Shown: one piece after another, positions 9,144-17,293 of the stretch | Position numbering within the stretch: the stretch's first letter is position 1 | Layout: the number at the start of each line of letters is the position of its first letter | Source of the DNA: Saccharomycopsis fibuligera x Saccharomycopsis cf. fibuligera | Lineage: Eukaryota; Ascomycota; Saccharomycetes; Ascoideales; Saccharomycopsidaceae | Assembly: GCA_001936135.1 (NCBI GenBank) | Contig: CP012818.1 | Span: 2,046,001-2,110,000 of the forward strand | Direction of reading: 5' to 3' | Length of the DNA stretch: 64,000 nt | Notes under the pieces: generated by a model | Database searches by the model: none | Seen by the model: only the letters and a program-made list of their open reading frames with translations | What the model was told of the DNA's origin: nothing | Made by a program: the position numbers and the translations under genes

Positions 9144-9304
9144 TGTCTCAAATGGTATTTGGTTTGTTTGAATAGTAGAAAAAAGTTTGTGAAGAGTCAA
9201 ATAGTAAAACTTTGATTGGGAAATAAGGAAAGACGAATGAAGTAACAAAAAAAGAATAATTGATGTTGTCAAAAAGGGGCTTGTACACTCTGGGAAAACG
9301 CTGG

Positions 9305-9312
9305 TTTATATA
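9305..9312 (-). promoter_or_regulatory. TATA box (TATATAAA) for the small secreted protein gene
   Basis: On the minus strand TATATAAA lies about 165 bases before the start codon at 9143, a usual distance for yeast TATA boxes. It suggests a regulated rather than constitutive promoter. Confidence 0.5.
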
Positions 9313-9985
9313 TTTGAGATGCCCTAGCGATGTGCAATTTGCTTCATGTTTGCCGAATTAGCAGCTGGCTGCATGTTCTGCGACACTGCGTAAATGTGCT
9401 AGAGTGGTTTCCAGTGCCCAGTCAAATACATAATCAGAAACGACAACTGCTGGTTTTTCTCTTTTGCAGTGGTCCCCACAGCAACTAACCAAAAAATAAA
9501 GAGAATAAACCTTTGGTAATATGCTTGATAGGGGTTTTAGGGTCAGATGTTGCTGATATCCAAGCTAAGTTGACGATCCCTTGGCACTGTATTTAAGATA
9601 AAGCATTTGTTACAATGCAGCGGCTTTCTACAAATTATCACTTTGTTTGGGATATAATAATTGTCATCATATACTAGATAGACATCACTGTTAACGGTTT
9701 TTTCCTCCTGATTAATATGACTAGTATTTTTGTTTTGAAATATCCGACCACAAAGAAAAAAAAACACAAAGATCACCTCATATTAGGCGCCTACCAATGA
9801 GTTGTAATCTCGTACAAAATACCCCATATTTACCAACATTTGCAAGTACTTAGTTATATATGCCACACATTACATTTTACCTCATTATCTCATCATCCTA
9901 AAATGTTTTTTTTTTATAAAAGATGTTGAAGGCAGCTGATATTGGGAAAATTTTTGAAACCGCCTGTTCTGCGGACGCATGCATG

Positions 9986-10312
9986 TCAGACCACTAGTGT
10001 GTTACGGGTTCGGAATTTTGAAATGGTAATTTCAACATCGACTTTTTCTAAGGATCTCGGAGTTCGATCATAATAATAATTTAGCCTCTTAAAATGCAAA
10101 ATATATGCTCGGGGAGCAATTTTCAAAAACGGAGTTAGCATGAATTTTGATAGTTTCTCACACTGTCTTTGAAATGTGTCTATTTGGTACAGAGTTTCAT
10201 TGAAAATGGCACAAAACTTTTGCACAACTAACGAATCCCAGCAATAGTTCAAAAATACACACAATTGTTCACGGTGGCCATGATCAACAGTATGTACCGC
10301 ATAGCAAAGTTG
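9986..10312 (-). other. Open-frame segment without a proper start, possible gene remnant
   Basis: A 108-codon frame reads plausible protein (HTVDHGHREQLCVFLNYCWD, then FNETLYQIDTFQRQCEKLSK). Only an internal ATG is available and no splice sites or promoter are obvious. It may be the remnant of a former gene or one exon of an unrecognised gene. The family is unknown. Confidence 0.25.
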
Positions 10313-10634
10313 CTACGACCAAAATCTTGACTATTTTGTAAGTTCAGTTGATTTAAATATACAAAATTAGAGAAATCTAGTAAAGCTTTTATAGGTGGAT
10401 GAGTTAAAAGCAATCTATGGAAAGCAGCATTTGTAACGTCCTACAAGCGAGACGGAGCAGGAATATATAGAATGATCATACTCTTGGAAAAAAAAAAACC
10501 AGACAGAAAAACATAAAGGCAAACCAAATGAAGCAAGGGTCACACAAAAAATAATAAGAAACAAAGCAATAAACAATAGGTAGAATAGATGATTTCAAAG
10601 AAAAATGCAATAAAAAGAAAACTACTTGTTTTTG

Positions 10635-13600
10635 TCATACTTTAAAACCCCCATTATGGTTGACCCGCTTCAAATTTTCAAAATAATGCTTCATCACTTC
10701 CATGTTCGTCTTTCTAGCAAACACCCACTCTTCGTGTACATTAATATCCTGTTGTAATGCGGTAAAATAAACATTCGCATTAATTGTCAGATTCATTATG
10801 TCATGATAATTATTGCGCATTGACACCGTGCGCTCCGCATTGTAAGTATTGATATAATCGCAATATTTGAGCCAGTCTTCCTGATATTGCTTAATTTTCT
10901 CTTGGTAAATAATCCATCCACTACGTGAAAGATCTGTCAAAAATGGTGGCGGTACCGGCGGATGCACTTGTAAAATCGCTTCAGAAGCGTTCAAATCGCC
11001 CATGTTGAGCTGCTGCGTCTTAGGATGAATGTACACATTTGGTAGCGGCTTATTAACGGGAATATGTAACGCTTCTGGATCCTTTGAAAGAAAATGCTCA
11101 CTCCGATCGTTCCCAGGCCCTAAAGATGAAAACCCTTGATGGTCTTTCCCCTGATAATATAAATTGTTTTTCTTCTTTTGTTGATGTTGTTGTGATGGTT
11201 CACTATGTGGTTGGACCAGAGGAGACCGAGATTCAAAGGTCTGATCAGCAAAAAACTGCATGCTTTCGTCATTCATAAAAGTAGCATTTGCCTTCTGACG
11301 CTTTTTCTGCTGTTGCTGCTGTTGCTGCTGTTGCTGCTGTTGCTGCTGTTGCTGCTGTGTATTAGGATCTAAACTTGATAGAATGCCATTCAAATCAAAA
11401 TTGCTACTCTTGTTCTGAGTAAATGGCGGTATTTCGTCAATATTATGGAGCGTAAACTTGTTGTAACTGTTATTGTTGGAGACGCTATATTGATGCGCAT
11501 TTCCATGGCTTGTCGCAATACCATTAAGTCGTACATCATCATCCCGCGACGACTCTAAGTCGGGATCATAATCCATGTCAATTATGCTTTGATCTTTATC
11601 AGCAGTGGTCGGTCGCTGCTGTGACTCGCTGGTCAGTAATTGTTCATCGTCTTCAACATTACCATCGCGAGTGTTTTTACCATTATGAAGGTTTTCGTCA
11701 CTGTGAACATTTACGTACTCACCAGGTTCTTCGTCATCGTTTAGATCTTCATCGTCAGAATTTAAATGCAATATGTGAGGTTGAGACACATGGTTCAAAA
11801 TTTCTTCTACCTCATCATCAGAAGAGCTATTTTGTTGAAAGGTCGCTTTTTTACGTATTTCATCAGCCTTCGGTTGTGCTTCAGTATCTATCTCAGCTTT
11901 TGTCTCAGTTTTTACACCACTAGTACCAGTTCCTGGCTCGGCTCTTCCTTCATTCAGCGACCGTTTCTCGATAAATGTAGGATCATCGCTTTCAGATTCC
12001 CCACCACCAGAGCTGTAATCATAGTTACTACTCTCATCACTTGTATTAGCTTCTAAATTACTTCTAGGCGGACGTTTGGATGTAAATACCTCTGATTGTT
12101 TTATGTTTCTAATGGCTGGCTTTTTGCTGAGGTTGAACAAATCAAGATTTTGAAATATATTCTTCTTCGATAGCGGAGTAGTGCTTCGGGAATTATGTCT
12201 AAATCTTTTGTTGTTCAATGATGGACGTTTGAGGTCATTTGCGCTTTGTTTTAATAGCTCTTCTAATCTCTGCTGATGATCCCAGGTATTCTTTTCGTTG
12301 AGGCGAGCTGTACTACCAGCAGCTTTACTAATATCTTGCTGGTCATGGTTATCCGCTGTACCCTTTTCTGGCTTCACTGCTTCCCTCTTGTACTGGAATC
12401 CGCCAGGAGATGCATAGATATGCTGTCTTTTGCTGAAAAAGTCTTCATCTAGAGGTGATCTGCTGCTATTAGGCTTTCTAGAACTTTGTGCAAAGCTCTT
12501 CTCCTCCTCTATCACTATCGGATCAGTCTTTGTACCGCCTACACTTTCTGATCCGCTGCTTTTCGTATCTGATTGTTGATTTTGCGTCTCATATCTTTTC
12601 AGCTCATTGAGTTTGGCACCTCTTAGTCCTGATTGTGGGGTCTTTGGAATATCTGTACTATTTACAGGCACAAATCCAGGAGCATTGAACGCGTCTGGAG
12701 TATTGGGATTACTCACCTTTGAATGCCGACTCAGACTAGTTTTATTTGGAGTTTCTTTAGGTATTTCATGCTCCCGAGAAGAACGCGGAGAAGTAACATT
12801 CCCATTTATGCTTGAATTTGAATGAGAAGTAGGACTTTTACCACCAGTAGTAAACTTTTGTCCAGACACATATGAATACAGTGTTTTTGAAGATGTCCAT
12901 TTTTCGTCATTGGTGCTTCTAATATTTGGCGTTTTGTCAGTATTGCCATGATGGGGATGATAATGATGATGATGATGGTGCTGGTGGGGATGCGACTGCT
13001 GATATTGATCATTGTTGCTATTTTTAGAAAATGACGGCTTTGATTCTGAAGTATCATTATCTTCACCTGCATGCCTTTCCTTTTTATCATTAAAATAAGG
13101 GCCCTTCTTTTTAAAATTATTTGCATAGGCGCCTTGCTGATATCGCGATGTCTTTGGAGTAGACTGTGTGTTGTATGAATTCACATTGGGGTTACCAAAC
13201 CGTGCCCTTGTTTGACCTGTGGTACGATAAAACTCACAATCAAGATCATCAAAATTGAAGAAACTGCGTTGAAATGCTTCAGAAAAACCTTTATAAAAAT
13301 TGTAATCAGTTTTTGTATTATTTTGTTGATTCAGCTGCTGCTGTGTTCTTGAGGAATGAAAGTTAGACGCGTTCATGCCAAAACCAGGATAAAAGCCATT
13401 TTTCGGGGTGGTATTGCGAGCCCACGGCCGATGATTGGAGAAACTGCTTGTGCCAAAGGCAGCACTATTGCTGTTGTTGCTGGGCTGAGTAAAAGATTGT
13501 TTTCTGTCATATTCTGCTTTGCGAGTTGGATCAGATAGTACAGCGTATGATTCCACAATAAGTTTGAACCGTTCCTGGGCATGTTCACTTTTATTCTTGT

Positions 13601-13712
13601 CTGGATGATATTTTAGCGCTAGCTTTTTGTATGCTTTCTTGATCTCTGAATCTGTAGCAGCTTTTGTAATTCCAAGTTGCCGATAATGATCCATCGCATC
13701 AGACATGTTCAT
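10635..13712 (-). CDS. Large J-domain (DnaJ/Hsp40) protein with C-terminal fungal domain
   Basis: This is a 1025-residue protein. Residues 5-75 form a J domain: HYRQLGITKAATDSEIKKAY, the HPD motif in KYHPDKNK, then ESYAVLSDPTRKAEYDRK. It should stimulate the ATPase of an Hsp70 partner. The central 800 residues are low-complexity, rich in Ser, Asn, Asp and Gln, with a His cluster (HPHQHHHHHHYHPHH) and a 17-Gln run, and contain no zinc-finger or Gly/Phe domain. The last 110 residues are ordered: PPPFLTDLSRSGWIIYQEKI, then IKQYQEDWLKYCDYINTYN, then a helical region ending MKHYFENLKRV. As I recall, filamentous ascomycete J proteins carry a similar tail that begins with a proline-rich turn and EW/Y-rich helices. 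No J protein of this layout in Saccharomyces comes to mind, so I give no symbol. The start is the first of two close Met codons. Confidence 0.85.
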   Translation of the reverse strand: MNMSDAMDHYRQLGITKAATDSEIKKAYKKLALKYHPDKNKSEHAQERFKLIVESYAVLSDPTRKAEYDRKQSFTQPSNNSNSAAFGTSSFSNHRPWARNTTPKNGFYPGFGMNASNFHSSRTQQQLNQQNNTKTDYNFYKGFSEAFQRSFFNFDDLDCEFYRTTGQTRARFGNPNVNSYNTQSTPKTSRYQQGAYANNFKKKGPYFNDKKERHAGEDNDTSESKPSFSKNSNNDQYQQSHPHQHHHHHHYHPHHGNTDKTPNIRSTNDEKWTSSKTLYSYVSGQKFTTGGKSPTSHSNSSINGNVTSPRSSREHEIPKETPNKTSLSRHSKVSNPNTPDAFNAPGFVPVNSTDIPKTPQSGLRGAKLNELKRYETQNQQSDTKSSGSESVGGTKTDPIVIEEEKSFAQSSRKPNSSRSPLDEDFFSKRQHIYASPGGFQYKREAVKPEKGTADNHDQQDISKAAGSTARLNEKNTWDHQQRLEELLKQSANDLKRPSLNNKRFRHNSRSTTPLSKKNIFQNLDLFNLSKKPAIRNIKQSEVFTSKRPPRSNLEANTSDESSNYDYSSGGGESESDDPTFIEKRSLNEGRAEPGTGTSGVKTETKAEIDTEAQPKADEIRKKATFQQNSSSDDEVEEILNHVSQPHILHLNSDDEDLNDDEEPGEYVNVHSDENLHNGKNTRDGNVEDDEQLLTSESQQRPTTADKDQSIIDMDYDPDLESSRDDDVRLNGIATSHGNAHQYSVSNNNSYNKFTLHNIDEIPPFTQNKSSNFDLNGILSSLDPNTQQQQQQQQQQQQQQQQQKKRQKANATFMNDESMQFFADQTFESRSPLVQPHSEPSQQHQQKKKNNLYYQGKDHQGFSSLGPGNDRSEHFLSKDPEALHIPVNKPLPNVYIHPKTQQLNMGDLNASEAILQVHPPVPPPFLTDLSRSGWIIYQEKIKQYQEDWLKYCDYINTYNAERTVSMRNNYHDIMNLTINANVYFTALQQDINVHEEWVFARKTNMEVMKHYFENLKRVNHNGGFKV
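11307..11357. repeat. CAG/CAA repeat encoding 17 glutamines
   Basis: This mixed CAG/CAA tract lies within the J-domain protein and encodes an uninterrupted run of 17 Gln. Its length is likely to vary between strains. Confidence 0.95.
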
Positions 13713-14389
13713 AATAACAGTTTTCTATATAGCGAATTATTCCAGGTCTATTTCAATATCGGGTGCGCCAATATGGTCCTTGATTTTACTTATTATTGAA
13801 CATCTGACCAATAATCAATCACTTATGGATAATATCGAGAAAACTTTGTCTATTGAGATACCAATTCAAGTTAACAAATTTGGCTCCTGAAGGCGATGAT
13901 CAGTAAATAGAACAAAAAAAAATAAGTGCTCTCTTGAATCAACAAACTCCGTCCCGTGACTCTTTTAATTGGCAATGCTTAGCGCCAGTTTCATGGAGAG
14001 TGCTTGAAATATCCGTCAAGATATCAATTCTTGGAATTGTGCTTTAGGGTTGCTCAACTATGAAATCTTTCGAAGTAACGAACCTCTTGCTAGTTTCAAA
14101 ATTGTATAATCCGGAATTTTCTCAGAATGTTTGGTTTTGGTGGCGCTATACTTTCCTAGGTAGGACGCAGCGTCCGTCATTTACATTTTGCTGACACTAA
14201 CATAATTATGCATAAAGGATATCTTTTTCCTATTCAGCTCGAGTACAGGCCAACCAAAACAATATAAAGACTTTTGCACCAGTTTGCTTTCTTCTCTTCT
14301 CTTTTGTTTTTTTTCCTTTCTTTCCCTCAATCACTGAATAGTATATCATCGAATATTATGTTATTATCAAGCAGCGTAACACTTAACTA
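13713..14389. other. Divergent promoter region, J protein and Vps62-like gene
   Basis: This is 677 bases between divergent starts. TATAAA at 14263-14268 lies 122-127 bases before the Vps62-like start, followed by a pyrimidine-rich stretch (14285-14330) and a short uORF. No RNA gene is seen. Confidence 0.6.
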
Positions 14390-14390
14390 A
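14358..14390 (+). promoter_or_regulatory. Ten-codon uORF whose stop overlaps the main start (TAATG)
   Basis: An ATG at 14358 opens MLLSSSVTLN and ends in TAA at 14388-14390. The last A of that stop is the first base of the main ATG at 14390. The TATA box at 14263 makes inclusion of this uORF in the mRNA likely. Such an arrangement would require leaky scanning, reinitiation or a shifted ribosome for the main frame to be read. Confidence 0.6.
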
Positions 14391-15904
14391 TGCTACTATC
14401 TTCTATATTACTACTCTCCACACTGATAAGGTCTAGCGTCTTCGCTATTCCACTTCTGAGCCAGCAATCGGATGCACAGGAAACCCTCAATACAAATGGC
14501 TTTCGCCTTGACAATATAGACTTGCAACTCCCAGACCCGTTTGCATTTGTTGACATGGAAGCAGCTTACAAAGAGCAGTATTCGAATGAGAGCCTTAAAA
14601 GCTCTTTCTTGGGCGCTTTGACAGCAAAAACTCTGTTTTCTAACAAGCTACCTCCTATGTTATCGCACCCGTCACTAAACGAGTCTACGATAAGACCAGG
14701 TGAGATTCCCGACTATGTGTTAAAGTTTGCTCCAATGGTGCACTTATATTCTGAAGAGAAATACTTGCCTTACGACATTAATAAATACGTTTCTAACTTG
14801 TATTTACAATTTGCCAACGGTACAAATGTCACCACCGCGAAAGATTTGCCGCTCAATTTGTCACACTTATGCAATTTCATAAAATACACTACGGATAACC
14901 AGGATGTATATATGACGAGTCTTGACGATTTTTCAACCGACCCAGAGTGGATTACAGGCAAGAAAAACATCCCTTCATATGAAAATGGTCTAATAAAAGA
15001 TGCTCCAGCGGTATTGATAGTTGTGGATAAAGGAAATGGATGGCTTGATTCTTACTGGTTCTACTTTTACTCCTTCAATCTAGGCCCGTTTGTTATGGGC
15101 CGCGGACCATACGGGAATCATGTCGGAGACTGGGAGCATTCATTAGTACGGTTTTACCAAGGTAGACCAGTCACACTTTGGATGAGCGCTCATGGAGGAG
15201 GTAATGGTTATGTCTTTGACACTGTTGAAAAATATGGCGATTTTGATGAAGGCAAAAGACGCCACAAAAAACATCAGAACGCCAATAAAACATTAGGAAG
15301 ACCGATCATATTCAGCGCAAGAGGCACACATGCAAATTATGCATCTGTTGGGCAGCACGCTCATGATTTGCCATATTCAATCTTATCCGATTTCACTGAT
15401 AGAGGTCCTCTATGGGATCCAGCAATGAACTATCTTGGCTACACCTGGGATGGCACTCATCTTACACCTGCCATCAACGAGACAACTCTTAAAGATACTG
15501 GCGATGTTGATAACATCAATAGTGAGTACAAATACAGAGACCGCGAAAGAGAATACGGGCCATGGCTTCTATGGCATGGGCATTGGGGTGATAAAAAACT
15601 TGACCTGAAAGATAAGAGACAGGTGTGGTCTCCATGGGAGTACAAGTACATTGATGGGCCAATGGGCCCACTTAATAAAAACTTGCTTAGATTGAAAGTC
15701 TGTCAGCGGTCCAAATGGTGGAATTTCTGGAATGGATGCACAGTGAGGCGATACTTGGACATGGGTAAAGGAATAGAAAGTGAAGGTGTCAATACTTGTA
15801 TTGTTATTTCAAATAAAATTGGTAATCCGGTACTTCGACAGTTATTCATATGGATTTCGTACGGTGGTTGGATATGCTTTTTGATTGATAATTTGTGGGC
15901 ATAA
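14390..15904 (+). CDS. Vps62/Tda6-family secreted or vacuolar protein
   Basis: This is a 504-residue protein with an N-terminal signal peptide (MLLSSILLLSTLIRSSVFAI) and several N-glycosylation sequons (NES, NGT, NVT, NLS, NKT, NET). The core matches the Vps62 family: FAPMVHLYSEEKYLPYDI, the GDWEH motif preceded by GPYGNHV, LWMSAHGGG, and the SARGTHANYASVGQHAHDL region. The His, Trp and Asp residues of these motifs are intact. In Saccharomyces the relatives are VPS62 and TDA6; VPS62 is needed for cytoplasm-to-vacuole protein targeting, but the biochemical activity is unknown. A hydrophobic C-terminus (LFIWISYGGWICFLI) could be a membrane helix. Which of the two Saccharomyces genes is closer cannot be told from sequence inspection alone. 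Confidence 0.88.
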   Translation: MLLSSILLLSTLIRSSVFAIPLLSQQSDAQETLNTNGFRLDNIDLQLPDPFAFVDMEAAYKEQYSNESLKSSFLGALTAKTLFSNKLPPMLSHPSLNESTIRPGEIPDYVLKFAPMVHLYSEEKYLPYDINKYVSNLYLQFANGTNVTTAKDLPLNLSHLCNFIKYTTDNQDVYMTSLDDFSTDPEWITGKKNIPSYENGLIKDAPAVLIVVDKGNGWLDSYWFYFYSFNLGPFVMGRGPYGNHVGDWEHSLVRFYQGRPVTLWMSAHGGGNGYVFDTVEKYGDFDEGKRRHKKHQNANKTLGRPIIFSARGTHANYASVGQHAHDLPYSILSDFTDRGPLWDPAMNYLGYTWDGTHLTPAINETTLKDTGDVDNINSEYKYRDREREYGPWLLWHGHWGDKKLDLKDKRQVWSPWEYKYIDGPMGPLNKNLLRLKVCQRSKWWNFWNGCTVRRYLDMGKGIESEGVNTCIVISNKIGNPVLRQLFIWISYGGWICFLIDNLWA

Positions 15905-16679
15905 TATCGCCTATCCTTTTTTCTTCCTTTTTATCAGTAAAATTTTTTTTGGCTTTTCATGATTTACGTTTATTTTGATTTTTGATGTAATGATGTTATG
16001 ATTTTTGATTCATTTATAATATTGATTGTAACATGCTTCTAATCTAGTAACACCTATTGTTGAACTCTCTTCATTCCAGCTCTATGCTATTAATCTTATC
16101 CATTGTATTATCTTCGTTAGCCCTTCTTTTGGTATATGCTGATTATTCTCATACTTGAGACACTATCATTTGATCTCCTAACTGCATGAGTTAGAATTTA
16201 TCAGATTTATGTATGCATAACAGCTTTAGAATGCTTCCTAAGAGAGAATAAACATTGTTACATGTTTAAGTAAACTAATGAGGTTTCCGGAGAGCGTTTA
16301 TTAAGGGTAAAGGCAACATTTAACTGGTTGTTGTGGCTATTAATTCAGTTTTTTCACCAACATTACGAGAGAATATATATATATTATTTACATACATGTA
16401 TATGTTCAAACAGCCACGACCATATAAACCGCAATCATAACTTGTGTAGTAAAAAAATGCATTGCGAGATTCATCGTCTTTATATGTGCTTAGACGCGCC
16501 TGTATGCATAACAGCCAGCTCATCGCTTGGTCCACGTGAAGAAAAATTTTAATTTTTTGTTATATTTTCCTCCTTAAACTTAACAATATAACAAGTCTTT
16601 CATTATCATAAAAATATCAAAAATATTCATACTATCAAAAACATATTAAGTATTACCTTTTACTTTAACCTTAATTAAA
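15905..16679. other. Intergenic region, Vps62-like gene to ECM1
   Basis: This is 775 bases of AT-rich DNA. The first 600 contain nothing I can name. The last 160 hold the ECM1 promoter with PAC, E-box and RRPE motifs. A start-like ATG frame at 16328-16552 shows no protein features. Confidence 0.6.
16519..16550 (+). promoter_or_regulatory. PAC + CACGTG + RRPE promoter cluster of ECM1
   Basis: Within 32 bases lie a perfect PAC element (CTCATCGC at 16519-16526, reading GCGATGAGCT on the minus strand), a palindromic E-box CACGTG at 16533-16538, and an RRPE core AAAAATTTT at 16542-16550. PAC plus RRPE is the established signature of ribosome-biogenesis genes in yeasts (Dot6/Tod6 and Stb3 sites). 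It lies 130-161 bases upstream of the ATG and independently supports the ECM1 assignment. Confidence 0.85.
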
Positions 16680-17216
16680 ATGGCAAGAAGAGAAATTTCT
16701 AAACATTCAAGAGCTGCTCGTAGAGCACAAGCAGATGAACCTGAGGGCAAAGAGCTTTCCAAACTTCCAAGAGTCTCTGATAAAGCAGACATGGCTAGTT
16801 ATATTGTCAGAACTGCCAACAGAAATGAAGAGTTGCTTAGAAAAAAGTTGGAGAAAAAGAAAACTGCAGGTAAAGGAGACGTCTCAAAACACAAAATTCT
16901 TTCTACTGGAGGAATAACGAAGTCCAATAGTAGAGTTACTAGGGCTTTAGCATTTGATGGTAAACTTTCAAAGAAAATTGAAAGAAGCAAAAACAGAGGA
17001 AGAACTATACAAAATAGAAGAACAACTTGGGAACAAATAAATGCTCAGCTAAAAAATTTGGACGCCGTCGGTAAACCAATCACCGCTCAACCAACTGTTT
17101 CCGACGACAAGAAAATGGATATTGAGGAAGATAACCTTGAGGAATTAGAAGATAAACAAAAACCCCAACAAAATTCTGCCAATAGGTTCTCGCTATTGGA
17201 GGAAATTGAAGCTTGA
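16680..17216 (+). CDS. ECM1: Pre-60S ribosomal subunit export factor Ecm1
   Basis: This 178-residue, highly basic protein has an acidic C-terminus. The N-terminus (REISKHSRAARRAQADEPEG, then KELSKLPR) matches the Saccharomyces Ecm1 segment SKNSRAAR...EPEVKDLSELPR. The IVRTANRNEELLRKKLEKKK stretch matches IRTAAKNEALLEAK. It ends with NRFSLLEEIE, like NRFGVLPDDVEE. Ecm1 joins late pre-60S particles in the nucleus and helps export through the pore, acting with Arx1 and the Mex67/Mtr2 route. The start at 16680 begins MARREISK, without the longer N-terminus annotated in Saccharomyces. The PAC/RRPE promoter fits the role. It converges with the beta-glucosidase gene, with only 77 bases between the stops. 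Confidence 0.88.
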   Translation: MARREISKHSRAARRAQADEPEGKELSKLPRVSDKADMASYIVRTANRNEELLRKKLEKKKTAGKGDVSKHKILSTGGITKSNSRVTRALAFDGKLSKKIERSKNRGRTIQNRRTTWEQINAQLKNLDAVGKPITAQPTVSDDKKMDIEEDNLEELEDKQKPQQNSANRFSLLEEIEA

Positions 17217-17293
17217 TTTACTATTACACAAACTCAAAATTTTAACCAAAAAAAAAACGAAAACTTTGATTAGAAACCTATAAAAAGTAGTTA

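Larger units (their letters stand above)
9144..10634. other. Intergenic region with a possible gene remnant
   Basis: This AT-rich 1.5 kb gap lies between two minus-strand genes. It holds the TATA box at 9305 and an open frame at 9986-10312 that looks protein-like. The last 150 bases before the J-protein stop are A-rich. No RNA gene was recognised. Confidence 0.5.

Noticed and set aside
10040-10110. tRNA-like GTTCGATC word
   Set aside because: The flanking bases cannot form the T-stem, and no A box or acceptor stem is present. No tRNA gene was found anywhere in the window.
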